Positions 26,144 to 34,709 are shown, counted from the stretch's first letter. The stretch: 64,000 nucleotides of DNA from Paludibacteraceae bacterium (GCA_017509715.1 JAFWOU010000011.1:98496-162495), one strand, 5' to 3'. The notes: generated by a model from the letters alone, not told the origin. Program-made: numbers and translations.

Positions 26144-26659
26144 ATGAACGTATTAATTCTTCAGGCTTCGCCGAGAGCGAAGGGTAACACCGCTTGGATG
26201 GCGGACGAGTACAAGAACGCAGCTGAGGCTGCAGGTCATAACGTGACGCTCGTGAATGTGGCGCACAAACATATCGCTGGCTGTCTGGCGTGCGAGTACT
26301 GCCACGGCAAGGGCAACGGCGCGTGTATCCAGAAAGACGACATGCAGGAACTCTATCCGCTGATGGCAGAGGCAGAAGTGCTGGTATTGGCTGCTCCGAT
26401 CTATTATTTCACGCTCTGCGCGCAGATCCAGGCGCCTATTCAGCGAATGTACTGCGTCAACGCGCCGGCTAAGGTAAAGAAGATGGCGTTGCTCTGTTCG
26501 TCCTATTCGCCGGGTGTCTATGATGGTGCGACGGCTGAGTTCCGCGACATCTGCAACTACTGGCATGCTGAGAATATGGGCGTTGTAACCGCCAAAATCG
26601 ACGAGCAGAAAACCGATGCCACGAAACAAAAGATCGTAGATCTGGTAGCGAAACTGTAA
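26144..26659 (+). CDS. NADPH-dependent FMN reductase/flavodoxin-family protein
   Basis: 171 residues. N-terminal MNVLILQASPRAKGNTAWMA is the FMN phosphate-binding loop of NADPH-dependent reductases; AGCLACEYCHGKGNGACIQK holds cysteines that in related proteins bind an iron-sulfur cluster. Later APIYYFTLCAQIQAPIQRMY is typical. Likely electron transfer or quinone/nitro reduction. A related protein is at 42377 (GCLKCQETGACVFKDD). It ends at the terminator-promoter at 26668. Confidence 0.85.
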   Translation: MNVLILQASPRAKGNTAWMADEYKNAAEAAGHNVTLVNVAHKHIAGCLACEYCHGKGNGACIQKDDMQELYPLMAEAEVLVLAAPIYYFTLCAQIQAPIQRMYCVNAPAKVKKMALLCSSYSPGVYDGATAEFRDICNYWHAENMGVVTAKIDEQKTDATKQKIVDLVAKL

Positions 26660-26667
26660 AAAATCAC

Positions 26668-26727
26668 AAAAATCTGCATCAAAAGTGCAGATTTTTTTGT
26701 ATATGTCAAACTTTTGTTATAATTTTG
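26668..26727 (+). promoter_or_regulatory. Combined terminator and promoter
   Basis: An 11-bp perfect stem (26668-26678 with 26686-26696) and T run end the reductase gene; the same T run supplies TTTG (26696-26699), 20 bases before TAATTTTG (26720-26727). It drives the decayed locus that follows. Confidence 0.8.
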
Positions 26728-26751
26728 CAGCGCAAAATCCAAACGACATAG

Positions 26752-27057
26752 ATGCAACATCCTAATTTGTATATTATAGCAGGTCCAAACGGTGATATGT
26801 GATAGTATGAGAACGCCTGCGCAACTAGTTGCAAGAAAGAAGACTCAAACGGGTGCTATCGATGTGATAGAATCAGAAATGTGGAAACAATTAATACAAA
26901 AGATATGAGCGAAAGAGAATTAGAATCCAAAATCAACCAAGGATTGCAAATAACGCATCGTCGTATTGTTGAACAACATCGTCGTGACAACCAGCCGCTC
27001 ATCTTTAGTGAGAACGGTGTAGTTAAGCAAGTCGATCCATTTACGGTAGCGATATAA
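26752..27057 (+). pseudogene. Decayed zeta-toxin-like ATPase locus
   Basis: The first ORF (26752-26802) reads MQHPNLYIIAGPNGDM then stop; LYIIAGPNG is the start of a P-loop, as in zeta-toxin-family kinases, but the rest is missing. A 33-codon ORF (26807-26908, MRTPAQLVARKKTQTGAIDV...) follows and overlaps by ATGA a 50-codon ORF (26905-27057, MSERELESKINQGLQITHRR...) whose end (PLIFSENGVVKQV) resembles the C-terminus of such toxins. Together they suggest an internally deleted toxin or toxin-antitoxin locus that kept its promoter. The two small ORFs might still be translated. Confidence 0.5.
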
Positions 27058-27192
27058 ATACTCGCTGACCTTGACAGTGTTATTAATCGTCCCTCTCCGA
27101 GACGGTGCTTCCGAGCACTCCGGGGAAGGAGAAAGACAGGCGCAAAGCGTTGCGCAAAGGTTAGAGAGATGTTAGTATGATGCCAAAATCTT

Positions 27193-27224
27193 AAAAATCG
27201 TACATTTCTTGTGCGATTTTTTTC
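27193..27224 (+). terminator. Terminator of the decayed locus
   Basis: A 12-bp stem (one G-T pair) with loop tttct, then a T run. The 27058-27190 stretch before it holds a GCGCAA/TTGCGC hairpin (27133-27148) and no gene. Confidence 0.8.
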
Positions 27225-27261
27225 TTTTCTGCAAAAATGGTAGATATTTAGCGAATTTGTG

Positions 27262-27293
27262 TTTGTTTATATCAAGAAAATGTAGTAACTTTG
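27262..27293 (+). promoter_or_regulatory. Promoter of the CMD-cupin gene
   Basis: TTTG (27262-27265), 20-base spacer, TAACTTTG (27286-27293). Confidence 0.75.
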
Positions 27294-27347
27294 CACCCGA
27301 AACGAAAAAAATGTTTTTTTTGTCTAATCATAAATATTAATACGAAA

Positions 27348-28499
27348 ATGAGTAACTGTAAAAATATTATATTCTTTTTGCTGGCAGCCCTAGCGTTAAC
27401 TGCTTGCACAAATACAAATGAGTCTATGAAGAATTGTGAAAATGAAAAGTTAGAGCTCAGTTTTACGGCTGAGCAGGCAGCGTGGATGAGTGCTATCGCT
27501 TGCGATGAGGCTAAGGGAGATTTGGTGGCATTGGAGTCGGCTATTCATAACGGATTAGAGGCGGAGTTGACGGTTAGTCAGATCAAGGAAGCACTCTCGC
27601 AGTTGTATGCTTATACGGGTTTTCCGCGGAGTCTGAATGCGCTGGGCGTGTTGCAACGTGTTATCGGAGATCGTCAGGCGAAAGGAGTCAAGGTTATTAT
27701 GGGTGAGGACGCAAATCCGCTCAGCGATGACTACGATGCACTTAAAGAAGGTACGCGCGTGCAGACACAGTTGGTGGGCAAGGCTTTTGAGTATGAGTTT
27801 GCGCCGGCGACGGATTATTACCTGAAGGCGCATTTGTTTGGAGATATTTTTGCTCGCGATAACTTGACATATGCCGACCGCGAGTTGGTGACCGTTTCGG
27901 CCTTGAGCGGTTTGGAAGGCGTGGAGCCGCAACTCAAAGCACACATCGCCGGCGCACGCAATATGGGTGTGAGCGAAGAACAACTGCAAGGCATTGTGGT
28001 GGCTCTCGCGGCAAATGGACTTCTGAACGAAGCCGGAAGATTAGCTAAGAACTATGAAGAACTTTCTACTTCAAACTCGCCAACTTCTCTCAACTCTCAA
28101 CCCTCAACTCTCAACTTACCTTGGCCGCAAGGCAAGCCCAACTCCGCTTATGCGCAGTATTTCGTGGGACAGAGTTTTCTGCAACCGTATTTTGGCGGTG
28201 TGGCGAATGTGACGTTCGAGCCTCGTTGCCGCAATAACTGGCATGTTCACCACGGAGCGGTACAAGTGCTGATCTGCGTGAGCGGCAAGGGTTGGTATCA
28301 GGAGTGGAACAAACCCGCGGTTGCGCTTACTCCGGGCACCGTGATTGCTATTCCGGAAGGCGTCAAACACTGGCATGGAGCTGCGGCGGACTCATGGATG
28401 CAGCATTTGGCGATTCACACCCAAGAGCAACCGGGAGCTACGAACGAATGGCTCGAACCCGTTAGCGATAAGCAATATAACCAACTGATTGCGTTTTAA
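27348..28499 (+). CDS. Lipoprotein fusing carboxymuconolactone-decarboxylase and cupin domains
   Basis: 383 residues. Lipobox LTACTN (Cys 18). Residues 35-235 contain two CMD-like helical units (IKEALSQLYAYTGFPRSLNA and LVTVSALSGLEGVEPQLKAHIA). Residues 255-383 are a cupin with metal ligands in NNWHVHHGAVQVLI and GVKHWHG. The domains are joined by a 20-residue linker (near 240) encoded by iterations of ctcaactctcaaccctcaac, a simple repeat. In other bacteria CMD and cupin proteins are often encoded next to each other, and here they are fused. Substrate unknown; expected periplasmic. Confidence 0.85.
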   Translation: MSNCKNIIFFLLAALALTACTNTNESMKNCENEKLELSFTAEQAAWMSAIACDEAKGDLVALESAIHNGLEAELTVSQIKEALSQLYAYTGFPRSLNALGVLQRVIGDRQAKGVKVIMGEDANPLSDDYDALKEGTRVQTQLVGKAFEYEFAPATDYYLKAHLFGDIFARDNLTYADRELVTVSALSGLEGVEPQLKAHIAGARNMGVSEEQLQGIVVALAANGLLNEAGRLAKNYEELSTSNSPTSLNSQPSTLNLPWPQGKPNSAYAQYFVGQSFLQPYFGGVANVTFEPRCRNNWHVHHGAVQVLICVSGKGWYQEWNKPAVALTPGTVIAIPEGVKHWHGAAADSWMQHLAIHTQEQPGATNEWLEPVSDKQYNQLIAF

Positions 28500-28575
28500 T
28501 CCTTATAAAATTGATAAATCTATAAGGGAAAACAGGCTGCAAATTAAGAAATAGAGGTCTGTACTACGGAAAAAG

Positions 28576-28617
28576 ACACCTGACGCTTGTGTACGTCAGG
28601 TGTTTTGCGTACCTTTG
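28576..28617 (+). promoter_or_regulatory. Combined terminator-like hairpin and promoter
   Basis: A 10-bp perfect stem (28576-28585 with 28594-28603) whose loop contains CTTG (28586-28589). TACCTTTG (28610-28617) lies exactly 20 bases later. It stops the cupin gene and starts the activase gene. Confidence 0.75.
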
Positions 28618-28654
28618 CAGCATAATTTAATAACTCTATCAAATAAGGTACACA

Positions 28655-30547
28655 ATGTATAAATTAGGTATCGACATAGGCAGCACGACCATTAAGATGG
28701 CGCTAATCAAAGTCGAAAGTCAAAAGTCAAAAGACCGTCCTTCGGACTCAAAGCCGGTGGTTCTCGCGACCGACTACCGCCGCCATAATGCCGAACCGAT
28801 GAAAGTCGGACAGGAGATGATCGAAGGAATCTTACAGCGAAGCGGTCTTACAGCGAGCAAAGCGAACGGTCTTACAGCAACGCGGTCTAATAGTCCGCAG
28901 GACGGTCTATCCATCGGCATCACCGGCTCAGTGGGAATGGGTTGTGCGCAGCGGCTTGGTATCGGTTTTCACCAAGAGGTGATTGCTGCGGCGGAAGTGG
29001 TAAAACAGCTCTATCCCGATGTACATTGTTTGGTGGATATCGGTGGAGAGGACAGTAAGATGATCTTCTTTGAAGAAGGTTGTGTGCCGGAGATGCGCAT
29101 GAACGGTAATTGTGCCGGAGGAACAGGTGCGTTTATCGACCAGACAGCCACGTTGCTGGGCGTTGAGACAAGCGAACTGAATGCGCTGGCAGCCAAAGCC
29201 GAGCATATCTATCCGATTGCGTCCCGTTGCGGCGTGTTCAGCAAGACCGACATTCAGAACCTTATTTCCCGTTCGGTAAGCAAAGAAGACATTGCCGCAT
29301 CCATGCTTCATGCCGTTTCGATACAAGTGGTGAGTGCACTGGCACGCGGAACAGAAGTGCATCCGAAGATCTTTCTCTGCGGTGGTCCATTCGCTTATAT
29401 CCCCGAACTGCGCAAGCACTTGTTAAAGGCCGTTGAGATGACGGAAGAGAATTGTGTTGTGCCCGAGTTTACGCAGTTCATTCCCGCTATCGGAACAGCC
29501 TTGTTAAGTACAAAGGAGCAAAGTACAATGTACAATCTTGCGCAGGTGCGTTCCTTATTTTCTAATGACCATTGTGGTGTTGCTCCGCTCTCCGGCACGC
29601 TTCCACCGCTCTTTGCCGACGAAGCCGATTATCAAAACTGGCTTTCCGACAAACGAAAGAAGTATGGCCATAACACGATAAACTCTCAACTAACCAACTT
29701 CTCTAAACTCTCCATACCTACAGATCGTGCCCTTGGGCAAAGAACTCTAAACACTCAACTATATCTCGGCGTTGATTCCGGCAGTACAACCACCAAACTC
29801 GTCCTGATTAACGAGCAAGGCCAACTGCTTTTCACGGATTACAGCTACAATAACGGCAACTCGTTGCAGGCATTTCATTCAGCGTTACAGCGAATGCGAG
29901 ATGCGCTCGGGCAGGACATCGAGATAGCCGGCAGTTGTTCGACGGGTTACGGCGAGCAGTTGCTCAAGACCGCTTTTCGTTTGGATTACGGCATCGTGGA
30001 GACCATGGCGCATTTCATGGCGGCGAAACACCTGCAACCGAACGTCTCTTTTGTGCTCGACATCGGCGGACAGGACATGAAAGCAATCTTCGTGGAGAAC
30101 GGTTCTATCCAAAGGATAGAGATCAACGAAGCCTGTTCGTCCGGTTGTGGCAGTTTTATCATGACTTTTGCGCGGCAGTTGGGCTATGAAGTGAGTGATT
30201 TTGCACACATGGCGACGCTGGCACAACACCCGTACGATCTCGGTACACGCTGCACGGTATTCATGAACAGCAAGGTCAAACAAGCCATGCGCGAAGGAGC
30301 ACAAGTGGACGACATTGCCGCCGGATTCAGTTATTCAGTCATCAAAAACTGCCTATATAAAGTCCTCAAACTGCAATCTTTCGACCAATTAGGCGAGCAT
30401 ATCATGGTTCAAGGCGGCACGTTCCGCAACCATTCGGTCGTTCGTGCTTTGGAGATACTCTCCGGCAAAGAGGTCGGCTTTGGTCCGATCTCAGAACTCA
30501 TGGGTGCGTACGGATGTGCCTTGTATGCGAAAGGAGGTCAACGATGA
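28655..30547 (+). CDS. Acyl-CoA dehydratase activase with two ASKHA (BcrAD/BadFG) domains
   Basis: 630 residues. Two ATPase domains: 1-290 (LGIDIGSTTIKMALI, MNGNCAGGTGAFID) and 370-630 (YLGVDSGSTTTKLVLI, NEACSSGCGSFI). Each contains the cysteine that, in a homodimer or tandem protein, binds the [4Fe-4S] cluster used to inject electrons into 2-hydroxyacyl-CoA dehydratases. In many genomes this region is fused to the following protein. In-frame simple-repeat inserts are visible near residue 20 (VESQKSKDRPSD), 65-85 (GLTASKANGLTATRS), 290 (KEQSTMYNL) and 345-370 (NSQLTNFSKLS...LNTQL), all outside conserved motifs. Confidence 0.85.
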   Translation: MYKLGIDIGSTTIKMALIKVESQKSKDRPSDSKPVVLATDYRRHNAEPMKVGQEMIEGILQRSGLTASKANGLTATRSNSPQDGLSIGITGSVGMGCAQRLGIGFHQEVIAAAEVVKQLYPDVHCLVDIGGEDSKMIFFEEGCVPEMRMNGNCAGGTGAFIDQTATLLGVETSELNALAAKAEHIYPIASRCGVFSKTDIQNLISRSVSKEDIAASMLHAVSIQVVSALARGTEVHPKIFLCGGPFAYIPELRKHLLKAVEMTEENCVVPEFTQFIPAIGTALLSTKEQSTMYNLAQVRSLFSNDHCGVAPLSGTLPPLFADEADYQNWLSDKRKKYGHNTINSQLTNFSKLSIPTDRALGQRTLNTQLYLGVDSGSTTTKLVLINEQGQLLFTDYSYNNGNSLQAFHSALQRMRDALGQDIEIAGSCSTGYGEQLLKTAFRLDYGIVETMAHFMAAKHLQPNVSFVLDIGGQDMKAIFVENGSIQRIEINEACSSGCGSFIMTFARQLGYEVSDFAHMATLAQHPYDLGTRCTVFMNSKVKQAMREGAQVDDIAAGFSYSVIKNCLYKVLKLQSFDQLGEHIMVQGGTFRNHSVVRALEILSGKEVGFGPISELMGAYGCALYAKGGQR

Positions 30548-33063
30548 AACTGAACGAGTTACTGCAATCTGACCACTTCGAGGAGAAAGAAGAGATCTGT
30601 CCGGGCTGTCAGAACCATTGCCAGGTGCGCGTCTATTCGTTTGCGAACGGACGCCAGTACGTCTCCGGCAATAACTGCGAGCGCGTCTATTCCAACGAAG
30701 ACACCACCGCCCGAAAAGGCATCAATATGTTCGAGGAAAAATATAAAATGCTCTTTGAGCAGCGTGCAGCTCTGTATTCTGTCAGTCCGCAGGACGGTCT
30801 GTATTCTATCAGCGAAGCGGTCCAACAGCGTAGCGGTCTAACCATCGGTCTTCCCCGCGGCCTCGGCATCTATGAAAACTACCCGTTCTGGCAGACCCTT
30901 TTCGGTTGTTGCGGAATGCGTGTGCGGCTGAGCGGCATGAGTACGACCAAACTTTTTGACAAAGGCGTGCGGACCATCGTGGCGGACAATATTTGCTATC
31001 CCGCCAAACTGATGCACGGACATGTGATGGACCTTATCGAGAAACAAGTGAACCGTATTTTCTATCCGTGGGTGGTGTTCGAGCGCAAGGAGGACGAGCA
31101 ATCCAAGAACAGTTTCAATTGCCCGGTCGTCAGCGGTTATTCGGACGTGATCAAGAGTGCCATCAACCCCGAGAAAAACTACGGCATTCCTTTGGATGCG
31201 CCGACCATCTCGTTCAAGGACGAAGAACTGTTGCGGGCATCGCTTGTAGAATACCTCGCTACACTCAATATCAGCGAACACACCGCCCAATCGGCTATCA
31301 CGCAAGCGATTACAGCGCAGCAGAACTATCTCGATGCATTGGAAAACCGCAATATGCAAGTCTTCAAGGAAGCCCGTGCCGCAGGTCGGATGGTTATTCT
31401 CTTGGCAGCGCGGCCTTACCATATCGACCCGCTTATTCAGCATAAGATTGCCGACGCGATAGCCGCGATGGGTATTGATGTGATCACGGAGAATGTGGCT
31501 GCGCACGAAGGTCAAGCCGTCTATGACGAACTGAACGCCATGGCACAATGGGCGTATCCGAATCGCATTTTCAAGGCTGCCCATTGGGTCGGAAACAACC
31601 CGTACAACAATCTGCACATGGTCGAACTGACGTCTTTCGGTTGCGGTCCCGACGCGTTCATCTTGGAAGAAGTGCGGGCAATCCTGTCCCGTTACGGCAA
31701 GAACCTCACCGTCCTCAAGATTGACGATGTGAACAATATCGGTTCGCTCCGTCTCCGCGTCCGTTCCCTCGTCGAAAGCGTCAATGCGTCCTCTCGAAAT
31801 CCCGAAATATCGAAATATCGAGATCTCGGAAACAAAGCGCCTTTCACGACCAAGCCCTTCGAACCCTCCGACCGTGACCGCGTCATCTTAACCCCGTATT
31901 TTGCTGAGGGTTACAACGAGTTCCTGCCCACTATCTTTGCCTTGGCGGGTTATCGCATCGAGTCGCTTCCGATGGCAACGCAGGAGGACGCCGAAGAAGG
32001 TCTGCACGTTGCGAACAACGACATCTGCTATCCGGCTACTATCGTGGTGGGTTCAATCATGCGGGCTTTGAAATCCGGCAAGTACGACCTCTCGAAGACC
32101 GCCGTGGCGATCACGCAGACAGGCGGGCAATGCCGTGCGTCGAACTACTACGCGCTCATCAAAAACGCCCTTGTGGCGGCAGGCATGAGTCAAGTGCCTG
32201 TGATAGCCGTTGCCATCGGTCCAAGCCTCAAAAACAGCCAGCCGGGCTTTGAGATCAACTGGTTACACCTCATCCGTCCGACGCTGGAAGCACTCTATTT
32301 CGCGGACGCGCTTGCCAAACTCTATTATCCTGCCGCTCCGCGCGAATGTATTCCCGGCGTGGCGCGCAAGCTCTACGACCATTACCTCAACGCCGCGCAA
32401 CCGCTCTTGGCGAAGCGCGACTACCGGGCAATCCGCCAACTCATGCGGGATGCCACGAGCGCGTTCACGGACATTACGGACACCACCAAACAAGTGCCGG
32501 TAGTCGGCGTGGTCGGCGAGATATACGTCAAGTACAACTCGTTCTCGAACCACGGCGTCGTGCGCTGGCTCATGGAGCACGGCGTGGAAGTAGTGCCGCC
32601 GGCGATCACGGGCTTCTTCTCAACCTCTATCCCTAACGCGTTCATCAACCGCGAGCAGCACATCCGCAAGGACGGTCTAAGCCCCTGGCAGGCAAAACTC
32701 GTCAACCGTCTTTTGCTCCATTATGCGCATGTCTATGACCGTCTCTGCAGCGACTACCCGTTCTACCGACCGTTCACGGATATCATGGACATCTGGCGTA
32801 AGAGCCGCCGCGTCATCAACTCCGCCGCGGACTTCGGCGAGGGCTGGTTCCTGCCCGGTGAGATATGCGATTTGGCGGATCACGGCATTCATAAAGTGGT
32901 CTCGTTGCAACCGTTCGGCTGCATAGCGAACCATATCATCAGCAAAGGTATCGAACGCCGTTACAAAGATCTCTACCCGCATCTGTCTTTGCTTTTCCTC
33001 GATTTCGATGCCGGCACATCCGACGCCAATATCACCAACCGTTTGCACTTTTTGCTGCAATAA
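30544..33063 (+). CDS. Acyl-CoA dehydratase activase-related protein (DUF2229 + HgdB/C-like)
   Basis: 839 residues from ATG 30544, which overlaps the upstream stop (ATGA) and has an unusual strong Shine-Dalgarno AAGGAGG at 30531-30537. N-terminal cysteines ICPGCQNHCQVRV suggest a cluster site. Later DUF2229-type segments (GLPRGLGIYENYPFWQTLF near 100; VADNICYPAKLMHGHV) and repeats of the HGD-D fold (DICYPATIVVG; SLQPFGCIANHI near 800). It probably receives electrons from the activase and acts on a substrate not yet known. Short insert words lie near residues 85-100 and 417-430. Confidence 0.85.
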   Translation: MKLNELLQSDHFEEKEEICPGCQNHCQVRVYSFANGRQYVSGNNCERVYSNEDTTARKGINMFEEKYKMLFEQRAALYSVSPQDGLYSISEAVQQRSGLTIGLPRGLGIYENYPFWQTLFGCCGMRVRLSGMSTTKLFDKGVRTIVADNICYPAKLMHGHVMDLIEKQVNRIFYPWVVFERKEDEQSKNSFNCPVVSGYSDVIKSAINPEKNYGIPLDAPTISFKDEELLRASLVEYLATLNISEHTAQSAITQAITAQQNYLDALENRNMQVFKEARAAGRMVILLAARPYHIDPLIQHKIADAIAAMGIDVITENVAAHEGQAVYDELNAMAQWAYPNRIFKAAHWVGNNPYNNLHMVELTSFGCGPDAFILEEVRAILSRYGKNLTVLKIDDVNNIGSLRLRVRSLVESVNASSRNPEISKYRDLGNKAPFTTKPFEPSDRDRVILTPYFAEGYNEFLPTIFALAGYRIESLPMATQEDAEEGLHVANNDICYPATIVVGSIMRALKSGKYDLSKTAVAITQTGGQCRASNYYALIKNALVAAGMSQVPVIAVAIGPSLKNSQPGFEINWLHLIRPTLEALYFADALAKLYYPAAPRECIPGVARKLYDHYLNAAQPLLAKRDYRAIRQLMRDATSAFTDITDTTKQVPVVGVVGEIYVKYNSFSNHGVVRWLMEHGVEVVPPAITGFFSTSIPNAFINREQHIRKDGLSPWQAKLVNRLLLHYAHVYDRLCSDYPFYRPFTDIMDIWRKSRRVINSAADFGEGWFLPGEICDLADHGIHKVVSLQPFGCIANHIISKGIERRYKDLYPHLSLLFLDFDAGTSDANITNRLHFLLQ

Positions 33064-33132
33064 TCTTTCTTTTCTTTCGCTTCGCTCTTTTTCTCGGCTC
33101 CGTTTCACTCCGCATTTTTTTTCGTCAATTAC

Positions 33133-33151
33133 GCCTGCATTTGATGCAGGC
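33133..33151. repeat. AT-NNN-AT hairpin
   Basis: GCCTGCAT, loop ttg, ATGCAGGC: 8-bp stem, preceded by caattac. A second hairpin of different type (AAGGGGAGC/GCTCCCCTT) follows at 33159-33184. Both lie between the dehydratase gene and the minus-strand island. Confidence 0.7.
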
Positions 33152-33197
33152 ATACAGCAAAGGGGAGCCGTTACGCTCCCCTTCCATTCTTGGCTGT

Positions 33198-33302
33198 TTA
33201 CTTACGATGCTTCTCAACGTGGTAGAAACCCAGCGTGAGAATCTTGATGATTACTTCAAATAGGACTTTCACCCAGCCTTTTTCTTCGTTTTCAGTTTTC
33301 AT
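33198..33302 (-). CDS. 34-aa smalltalk-like peptide
   Basis: Begins MKTENEEKGWVKVLFEVIIK and ends in a basic tail (HVEKHRK). The length, single hydrophobic helix and last position in the operon resemble the smalltalk peptides of Bacteroidales, which lie next to amidase or DUF5675 genes. ATG at 33302 overlaps the preceding gene by 11 bases. Function unknown; a lysis or membrane role is possible. Confidence 0.5.
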   Translation of the reverse strand: MKTENEEKGWVKVLFEVIIKILTLGFYHVEKHRK

Positions 33303-33639
33303 TGTCAATTGTGATTTTAATAGGTTCTTTACTTGCTTGCAGCGCAAGCCATTTCGCGGTAAGTTCTTGCTCCATGGCGGCATTTACCAAGACACAACCC
33401 TTGCTGTGTTCCGGCTTTGTACCTCTGTGGAGGCGTATTCCGCTGCGTCCGGGCACGTTACCTATAAGCGGCAGCATTCGCTTGAAGCGCGGTGAGAATG
33501 TGACCGAGATCGGATAGGTTCCTACAGGTATGATGTAGTCCGCATTTTCGAGCGTTGCGATGTCTCGTCCATTCACACGCATACTTCCGCGCACTGCCTT
33601 GCCTTCTCGGCTAATTCGCCGCATCTGAATTGCCGCCAT
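33292..33639 (-). CDS. DUF5675-family protein
   Basis: 115 residues from ATG 33639. The pattern GSMRVNGRDIATLENADYIIP...GTYPISVTFSP...GRSGIRLHRGTKPEHSKGC is the DUF5675 signature, with a cysteine and histidines in an L,D-transpeptidase- or lysozyme-like arrangement (function not proven). Members are common in phages and prophages of Bacteroidota. It overlaps the upstream membrane gene by 29 bases and the downstream peptide by 11 bases, giving a tightly packed set that looks like a phage lysis cassette. Confidence 0.75.
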   Translation of the reverse strand: MAAIQMRRISREGKAVRGSMRVNGRDIATLENADYIIPVGTYPISVTFSPRFKRMLPLIGNVPGRSGIRLHRGTKPEHSKGCVLVNAAMEQELTAKWLALQASKEPIKITIDNEN

Positions 33640-33829
33640 GCTTACTCTTCCATTTGTAAGTGTAGTCAATCCCGAATAACGCTCCTGCAAAGGTCGCTAC
33701 CTCGCCGAAGCCGACCAACAGGCTTTCGTGGATCTCGCCCTGCGGAGCGATAAACGCCCCGCAGAACAAGAGCACTAATCCGCCGATAGAAAGCACAGCA
33801 GCCGTAATCAGTTGGATGTTAGCTTTCAT
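33611..33829 (-). CDS. Small holin-like membrane protein
   Basis: 72 residues with two hydrophobic segments (5-25 and 38-55) and a basic tail (YKWKSKHGGNSDAAN). The pattern SIGGLVLLFCGAFIAPQGEI and LVGFGEVATFAGALFGIDY resembles short membrane proteins of Bacteroides phages and prophages. It precedes DUF5675, which supports a holin/lysis-pair reading, but no activity can be shown from sequence. Confidence 0.6.
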   Translation of the reverse strand: MKANIQLITAAVLSIGGLVLLFCGAFIAPQGEIHESLLVGFGEVATFAGALFGIDYTYKWKSKHGGNSDAAN

Positions 33830-33844
33830 CGTCTACCTCCTTCC

Positions 33845-34231
33845 TTAGCCTCGCGGATGCTGAGCGTCATACTCGTTACCGCAAGTCATCCAGTACCACG
33901 CTTTCATCGTTTTCTTGCCGCCCGCAAGATCCTTCTGCGCGATGAACGCCATCTGGTCTTGGGTGATCTTCGACAGGTCGCGACTACGGGTGCGAACCAT
34001 CGCTGCAACGGCGGTGAAGCGGATACGTGCAAACAGCTCATCCTCGGTCGGAGCGGTCTTGCGCGTAACTTGCGAACGCACATACAAACGGTTACAATCA
34101 GGGTTGGTGGTGGCTGCGCGACGGTGTGTCGCAAGCAACATCTTGTCGTGCGTGTGCTGACCTTTCTTGCCGCACTTGCACAATGCGCCGGAAACATACT
34201 CAATTCCGGACATCCATACTACTTTTGCCAT
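33845..34231 (-). CDS. Small conserved protein, paralogue of the next upstream gene
   Basis: 128 residues from ATG 34231. Cysteine and histidine residues (ALCKCGKKGQHTH) occur near residue 15. The C-terminal half ELFARIRFTAVAAMV...LSKITQDQMAFIAQKDLAGGKKTMKAW parallels the C-terminus of the 100-aa protein at 34340 (ELARQAKFTQARAAV...YAEAFANQKKYSSLQGYMF). Proteins of this kind are frequent, often in several copies, in Prevotella-like genomes and prophages; role unknown. Confidence 0.65.
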   Translation of the reverse strand: MAKVVWMSGIEYVSGALCKCGKKGQHTHDKMLLATHRRAATTNPDCNRLYVRSQVTRKTAPTEDELFARIRFTAVAAMVRTRSRDLSKITQDQMAFIAQKDLAGGKKTMKAWYWMTCGNEYDAQHPRG

Positions 34232-34339
34232 AAATTCGTTAAGGTTTTTTAGGTTAGACATAAATTTTTGTTTTGTGCTCGGGGCGTAAGCGCCGAGTTT
34301 CGACCGTGCTGTCTACTCCTCGGTGCTATCCCACCGAGC

Positions 34340-34642
34340 TTACACGAGTTTTGCATACTCCTGTGCGAACATGTACCCTTGCAGCGAAGAATACTTCTTT
34401 TGGTTCGCAAACGCCTCCGCATACGCGGTTTTCTGCTCTGCCGTCAGAGCCTTCACAGCCGCACGGGCTTGGGTAAACTTAGCCTGACGCGCCAACTCTG
34501 CCTCGCTGAACGGTTTCGTACGCGGGTTACAGATTTTGCCGGTGTACAAGGTCTTACCCTTTTTCGCGAAATACACATCGCTGTGCTCGCAAATCTTACC
34601 GCTGTAAGACTTCACCATCTCAATCGGTTCATACTTTGCCAT
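34340..34642 (-). CDS. Small conserved protein, paralogue of the next downstream gene
   Basis: 100 residues, basic at the N-terminus (MAKYEPIEMVKSYSGKICEH, with a second C at 40). The C-terminus follows the pattern ELARQAKFTQARAAVKALT..QKTAYAEAFANQKKYSSLQGYMFAQEYAKL. It is the first gene behind the structured RNA at 34798-34938 and its promoter, with a leader of about 290 bases. Hairpins at 34664-34684 and 34710-34724 precede it. Function unknown. Confidence 0.65.
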   Translation of the reverse strand: MAKYEPIEMVKSYSGKICEHSDVYFAKKGKTLYTGKICNPRTKPFSEAELARQAKFTQARAAVKALTAEQKTAYAEAFANQKKYSSLQGYMFAQEYAKLV

Positions 34643-34709
34643 AGTGATTTAGGTTTTTTTTGTATCCGCCTATGCATGGCGGATGGGTTAATAATGTATG
34701 TTAATTACG

